A stretch of 17,886 bases of DNA from Polaromonas sp. (lineage in GTDB: Bacteria; Pseudomonadota; Gammaproteobacteria; Burkholderiales; Burkholderiaceae_C): NCBI GenBank assembly GCA_026786065.1, contig JAJAYS010000082.1:1-17886 (forward strand). Direction: 5' to 3'. Made by a program: the position numbers and the translations under genes. Positions 14,550 to 17,886 of the stretch are shown piece after piece. The stretch's first letter is position 1. Each line of letters opens with the position of its first letter. The notes beneath the pieces are model-generated. The model was not told where the DNA came from, did not search any database, and saw only the letters and a program-made list of their open reading frames with translations.

Positions 14550-16138
14550 CCCAGCCGGAACACGTGCCTTGTCGCCACCTGATCCTGATCCTCGGCGACC
14601 AACTCGATCGGCACTCGGCAGCTTTTGACGGCATCGACCTGACGCAAGACGTGGTGCTGATGGTCGAGGCCCGTGAAGAATCGACGCATGTGTGGTCGGC
14701 AAAGGCGCGCACCACGCTGTTCCTGTCGGCAATGCGCCATTTCGCGCAGGAATTACGGCATCGCGGCTGGCGGGTCGCCTACCGCGCGCTGGAGAGTGAA
14801 GGCGACGCGACGCTTGCCGCCGGTCTGGCCGCCGCCATCGCGCAGCACCGGCCGCAGCGCGTGCTTGGCGTAGAGCCCGGTGACCTACGGGTTCGGGAAA
14901 GCCTGACAGTCGCTATAAAAAACATAGCTGTTTACGCCCGAAAAAACTGGGCTCACGAGCTAAATGATTCAATACTTTGGCACGAAGACCGGCATTTTCT
15001 GTGCAGCCCGGCACAGTTTCGCAAATGGGCCGGCAAATCGACCAGCCTGCGCATGGAATTTTTCTACCGCGTCATGCGGCGCCAGCACCGGGTGTTGATG
15101 GACGGCGACGCGCCCGTCGGTGGCAAGTGGAACTTCGACCTGGAAAACCGCAAGGGGTTTGGCAGGGCCGGTCCGCAGGCGGTGCCGCCCGCGCCGGAGT
15201 ACGCGCCAGACGCGCTGACCCGCGAGGTGATGGCAGTCGTTGAAGACCAGTTTGGCAGCCATCCTGGTAACCTGGGCAAGTTCAACTGGCCGGTGACCCG
15301 CGCCGAGGCCTTGCGGGCACTCGCCGATTTCATCGACCACCGCCTCGGGCAGTTCGGCACGCATCAGGACGCGATGTGGACGGACATGCCCTTTGGCTGG
15401 CATGCGCTGCTGTCGAGTTCGCTAAACCTGAAGCTGCTCAACCCGCTCGAAGTCGTCGTCGCAGCCGAAACCGCCTGGCGCGAGCGCGGCCTGGACCTGG
15501 CCAGTGTTGAAGGCTTCATCCGGCAGGTTCTCGGATGGCGGGAGTTCATCCGCGGGGTGTATGCGCTTGACATGCCAGCCCTAAAAGAAGCCAACCATTT
15601 CGGGCATGGCAACGTTTTGCCGGCCTGGTACTGGACCGCCGCAACCAAGATGAACTGCATGCGGCAGTGCCTCGGGCAAACGCTGGCGCACGGTTATTCG
15701 CACCACATTCAGAGGCTGATGGTGACGGGCATGTTCGGCGTGATTGCGCAAATCCGCCCCCAGGACCTGTGCGACTGGTATTTGGCGGTGTACGTCGATG
15801 CGGTCGAATGGGCTGAATTGCCCAACACTGCAGGCATGGCGCTGTATGCCAATGGCGGCCGCTTCACCTCCAAACCCTACATTGCCAGCGGCGCTTACGT
15901 CCACCGGATGAGCAACTACTGCGGCGGCTGCCAGTACAAGCCGACACAGCGAACCGGCCCCGAGGCATGCCCCATGACGACGCTGTACTGGAACTTCCTG
16001 GATTGCCACGAGGCGGAAATGGCCGCCAACCCGCGCACCAGCCTGATGGTCAAAAACCTGCAACGCCTGGGCCCGGCCGAGCGTCAGGCGGTGCGCGAGC
16101 GCGCTGGCGAGATGCTGGCCGAACTGAACGCACTGTGA
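14546..16138 (+). CDS. FeS-containing photolyase/cryptochrome (PhrB-like, (6-4) type)
   Basis: This 530-residue protein belongs to the FeS bacterial cryptochrome/photolyase group; Agrobacterium PhrB of this group repairs (6-4) photoproducts in DNA using light. The N-terminal Rossmann-like antenna domain starts with LILGDQLDRHSAAFDGI. The catalytic FAD domain follows from about residue 230 on. Four cysteines, 371 (MNCM), 459 and 462 (YCGGC) and 475 (EACP), have spacings 88, 3 and 13, identical to those I know for Agrobacterium PhrB, and ligate a [4Fe-4S] cluster. AHGYSHHIQRLMVTGMFG and WYLAVYVDAVEWAELPNTAGM are conserved FAD-domain blocks. Residues 123-136 (AIKNIAVYARKNWA) come from a dispersed repeat and interrupt the usual path from RVRESL to EDRHFLCSP. 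ATGA overlap with DUF2256. Whether it repairs DNA or signals cannot be decided here. Confidence 0.92.
   Translation: MTQPEHVPCRHLILILGDQLDRHSAAFDGIDLTQDVVLMVEAREESTHVWSAKARTTLFLSAMRHFAQELRHRGWRVAYRALESEGDATLAAGLAAAIAQHRPQRVLGVEPGDLRVRESLTVAIKNIAVYARKNWAHELNDSILWHEDRHFLCSPAQFRKWAGKSTSLRMEFFYRVMRRQHRVLMDGDAPVGGKWNFDLENRKGFGRAGPQAVPPAPEYAPDALTREVMAVVEDQFGSHPGNLGKFNWPVTRAEALRALADFIDHRLGQFGTHQDAMWTDMPFGWHALLSSSLNLKLLNPLEVVVAAETAWRERGLDLASVEGFIRQVLGWREFIRGVYALDMPALKEANHFGHGNVLPAWYWTAATKMNCMRQCLGQTLAHGYSHHIQRLMVTGMFGVIAQIRPQDLCDWYLAVYVDAVEWAELPNTAGMALYANGGRFTSKPYIASGAYVHRMSNYCGGCQYKPTQRTGPEACPMTTLYWNFLDCHEAEMAANPRTSLMVKNLQRLGPAERQAVRERAGEMLAELNAL
14912..14956 (+). repeat. Dispersed palindromic repeat, copy 2 (inside the photolyase gene)
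   Basis: GCTAT, AAAAAAC and ATAGC are followed by TGTTTACGCCCG, AAAAAACT and GGGCT. It shares ATAGCTGTTTACGCCCG exactly with the intergenic copy at 5108-5124. In the photolyase it encodes AIKNIAVYARKNWA in frame and without a stop. It is more A-rich than the surrounding gene. Confidence 0.85.
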
Positions 16139-16192
16139 GGCACTGCGGCGCGAGCTGCAGGGTTGATGGTCCCGAGGGGTCAGGGTTAACAC

Positions 16193-16206
16193 TCTATTGC
16201 AATAGA
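16193..16206. promoter_or_regulatory. Palindrome upstream of sdhC
   Basis: TCTATTGCAATAGA is a perfect 14-bp palindrome, about 86 bases before the sdhC ATG, in an otherwise GC-rich gap of 154 bases. It is likely a protein-binding site controlling the sdh operon. It differs from the TCTTATATAAGA site near gntR in its centre, so a shared regulator is not shown. No clear sigma-70 promoter was found around it. Confidence 0.55.
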
Positions 16207-16292
16207 ATTTGCTGCAGTGCATCACTCCCAGCCAACCACGGGGCGCCTGGCGGTTACCACGCAGTTACACAGAACGATAGAAAGCGAAATTT

Positions 16293-16739
16293 ATGTCCGA
16301 ACGCGCTCCCTCTGCTTCCGCCAAACGCCCCGAATTCCGCAACATCAACGCTATAACCGACCTGCCCGGTTACCGCCTGCCAGCCGCAGGCATCGTGTCC
16401 ATTCTTCACCGCGTCAGCGGCGCGCTGATGTTTTTGCTGCTGCCCTTCATCGTCTGGCTGTTCGACAAGTCGGTGTCGTCTGAAATCTCGTTCGGCAAGT
16501 TCAAGGCCGCTTTCAACATCGGCCTGTTGGGACTGCCAGGGTTTTTCTGGAAACTGGTGGTGCTGGCGCTGATCTGGGCCTTCCTGCACCACTTTATTTC
16601 CGGGGTGCGGCACCTGTGGATGGACACCCACCACGGCGCCACCAGCAAGACTTTCGGCCGGAGTTCGGCGCTTTTCACGCTGGCCTCCAGCGTGTTGCTG
16701 ACGCTGATCCTGGGCGCCAAGCTGTTCGGCGTTTACTGA
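16293..16739 (+). CDS. sdhC: Succinate dehydrogenase cytochrome b556 subunit
   Basis: SdhC is a membrane anchor of complex II, holding heme b and the quinone site. The 148-residue protein has three predicted membrane helices (about residues 34-57, 84-106, 124-146). SILHRVSG (Ser36, Arg40) matches the quinone-site motif of E. coli SdhC. His100 in HHFISGVRHLWMD corresponds to the heme-ligating His, and the following RH-x-x-MD is typical. The N-terminal tail is somewhat long and Ser/Ala-rich. A weak GAAAGCGA site precedes the ATG. It is first in the order sdhC-sdhD-sdhA, which continues past the window. The palindrome at 16193 lies upstream. Confidence 0.96.
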   Translation: MSERAPSASAKRPEFRNINAITDLPGYRLPAAGIVSILHRVSGALMFLLLPFIVWLFDKSVSSEISFGKFKAAFNIGLLGLPGFFWKLVVLALIWAFLHHFISGVRHLWMDTHHGATSKTFGRSSALFTLASSVLLTLILGAKLFGVY

Positions 16740-16805
16740 GCTCCCGGCACGCAGCCAATTCGCCAAACCGCCAACCCGACCCCCACCTTTCAGGAAGCAA
16801 ACCTC

Positions 16806-17171
16806 ATGGCTGTCAATTACGGTTCCAAGCGCCTCGTCGTCGGCGCACATTACGGCCTGCGCGACTGGCTGGCCCAGCGCGTGACTGCCGCGCTGATGGC
16901 GCTCTTCACGCTGCTGGTGCTGGCGCAGTTGCTGTTCACACGGGGCCCGATCGGCTACGACAAGTGGGCCGGCACGTTTTCACCGCAATGGATGAAGGTG
17001 CTGACCTTCACCGTGATCCTCGGGCTGATGTATCACATCTGGGTCGGCGTGCGCGACATCTGGATGGACTACATCAAGCCGGTCGGCCTGCGGCTGACGC
17101 TGCAGGTTGTGACGCTGGTCTGGCTGGTCGCCTGCGGCGGCTGGGCTGTGCAGGTTCTGTGGCGGCTGTGA
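16806..17171 (+). CDS. sdhD: Succinate dehydrogenase membrane anchor subunit
   Basis: SdhD is the second membrane anchor of complex II. The 121-residue protein has three hydrophobic segments (about 26-44, 63-82, 97-118). His77 in YHIWVGVRDIWMDY is the heme-ligand position, and Asp88 and Tyr89 are in the place of the quinone-site Asp/Tyr of E. coli SdhD, with the same spacing. The N-terminal RLVVGAHYGLRDWLAQRVTA has the Arg/His pattern of the family. AGGAAG lies nine bases before the ATG. It is separated from sdhC by 66 bp and from sdhA by 69 bp. Confidence 0.95.
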   Translation: MAVNYGSKRLVVGAHYGLRDWLAQRVTAALMALFTLLVLAQLLFTRGPIGYDKWAGTFSPQWMKVLTFTVILGLMYHIWVGVRDIWMDYIKPVGLRLTLQVVTLVWLVACGGWAVQVLWRL

Positions 17172-17191
17172 GTCGCCGACGTTCCCCAATT

Positions 17192-17236
17192 CGTTTTCCC
17201 CGCGCCATCTTGCCGCAACGTTTTCCCCGCTCCATC
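17192..17236 (+). repeat. 18-bp direct repeat before sdhA
   Basis: CGTTTTCCCCGC-G-CCATC (17192-17209) and CGTTTTCCCCGC-T-CCATC (17219-17236) differ by one base and are 27 bases apart, just before the sdhA ATG. No purine-rich ribosome site is visible in this pyrimidine-rich leader. Confidence 0.7.
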
Positions 17237-17240
17237 CACC

Positions 17241-17886
17241 ATGACCGCAACTTCCAAACTCCCCAAACGCAAATTCGACGTCGTGATCGTCGGTGCCGGC
17301 GGCTCGGGCATGCGCGCCTCGCTGCAACTGGCCAAGGCCGGACTGAACGTCGCGGTGCTGTCCAAGGTGTTTCCGACACGCTCGCATACCGTTGCGGCGC
17401 AGGGCGGCATCGGCGCCTCGCTCGGCAATATGTCCGAGGACAACTGGCACTACCATTTTTTCGACACCGTAAAGGGGTCTGACTGGCTCGGCGACCAGGA
17501 TGCCATCGAATACATGTGCCGCGAAGCACCGCGCGTGGTGTACGAACTCGAACACATGGGCATGCCGTTTGACCGCAACCCCGACGGCACCATCTACCAA
17601 AGGCCGTTCGGCGGGCACACCGCCAACTACGGCGAGAAGGCGGTGCAGCGCGCCTGCGCTGCAGCCGACCGCACTGGCCATGCGATGCTGCACACGCTCT
17701 ACCAGCAAAACATCAAGGAAAAGACCAGCTTTTTCGTCGAATGGCTGGCCCTGGACCTGATTCGCGATGCCGACGGCGATGTGCTGGGCGACAGCGCGGT
17801 GGAGATGGAAACCGCCGCCATACACGACTTTGAAGCCAAGACCACCTTGATGGCCCCTGGCGGCGCCGGCCGGATTTACGCCGCCA
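17241..17886 (+). CDS. sdhA: Succinate dehydrogenase flavoprotein subunit, 3' end missing
   Basis: SdhA oxidises succinate to fumarate with covalently bound FAD. The window contains its first 215 codons, from the ATG at 17241. [15 protein letters not shown] (residues 14-28) is the FAD-binding loop. His49 in [16 protein letters not shown] is the residue that carries the covalent [26 protein letters not shown] and the [26 protein letters not shown] region are typical of betaproteobacterial SdhA. At the window end the usual ATGG motif reads APGG (Pro206 instead of Thr), which is unexpected at an FAD-contact loop. The preceding gap carries a direct repeat and lacks a visible ribosome site. sdhB should follow outside the window. 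Confidence 0.97.
   Translation, partial: MTATSKLPKRKFDVVIVGAGGSGMRASLQLAKAGLNVAVLSKVFPTRSHTVAAQGGIGASLGNMSEDNWHYHFFDTVKGSDWLGDQDAIEYMCREAPRVVYELEHMGMPFDRNPDGTIYQRPFGGHTANYGEKAVQRACAAADRTGHAMLHTLYQQNIKEKTSFFVEWLALDLIRDADGDVLGDSAVEMETAAIHDFEAKTTLMAPGGAGRIYAA

Noticed and set aside
16193..16206. Same operator as the gntR site
   Set aside because: TCTATTGCAATAGA and TCTTATATAAGA share only the outer bases; spacing and centre differ.

Overview
The window looks like a chromosomal segment of a high-GC betaproteobacterium, most likely Comamonadaceae (Polaromonas/Rhodoferax-like). This rests on the gene order mdh | gntR-sdhCDA with a CitE-like lyase and acnB downstream of mdh, on a Bug/TctC-type binding protein, on DUF2242 and DUF2256 proteins, and on small dispersed repeats of the GCTAT-n7-ATAGC type. 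There are no rRNA or tRNA genes, CRISPR arrays or transposases.

Layout. (1) 1-895, minus: a probable lipoprotein cut by the window edge. (2) 1147-3152, plus: a two-gene unit with a secreted PQQ-type sugar dehydrogenase and a diheme cytochrome c, overlapping by ATGA. (3) 3263-3832, minus: a DUF2242 lipoprotein with a TTG start. (4) 4059-5040, plus: a small repeat-bearing lipoprotein and a DUF938 methyltransferase. (5) 7624-5160, minus: a Bug/TctC solute-binding protein, a TauD/TfdA-type dioxygenase broken by a 10-bp tandem repeat, and a carboxymuconolactone decarboxylase-like protein whose conserved N-terminus has no start codon in frame. (6) 13255-7807, minus: mdh, a CitE-like lyase, an unknown periplasmic protein and acnB, ending in a strong hairpin terminator. 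(7) 13523-17886, plus: a GntR/HutC regulator, a DUF2256 zinc-ribbon protein, an FeS photolyase/cryptochrome, then sdhC, sdhD and the start of sdhA.

Regions 6 and 7 form a TCA-cycle locus. Mdh, AcnB and succinate dehydrogenase are read from two divergent units. Between them, a perfect TCTTATATAAGA palindrome lies inside the predicted gntR promoter and just upstream of a good mdh promoter, so the GntR protein is a natural candidate regulator of this locus. A light-related pair (DUF2256 plus FeS photolyase) sits between the regulator and sdhC.

The most unusual signal is a ~45-bp dispersed repeat present three times with no gaps in the alignment. One copy is intergenic (5096-5140). The other two lie inside unrelated genes, the photolyase (14912-14956) and the CitE-like lyase (11255-11299). 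In both genes it is read in the same frame and encodes nearly the same peptide (AIK-x-IA-xx-A-xx-NWA). Together with the frame-breaking 10-bp repeat in the dioxygenase and an 8-bp triple repeat at a start codon, the window shows short repeats reshaping coding sequences.
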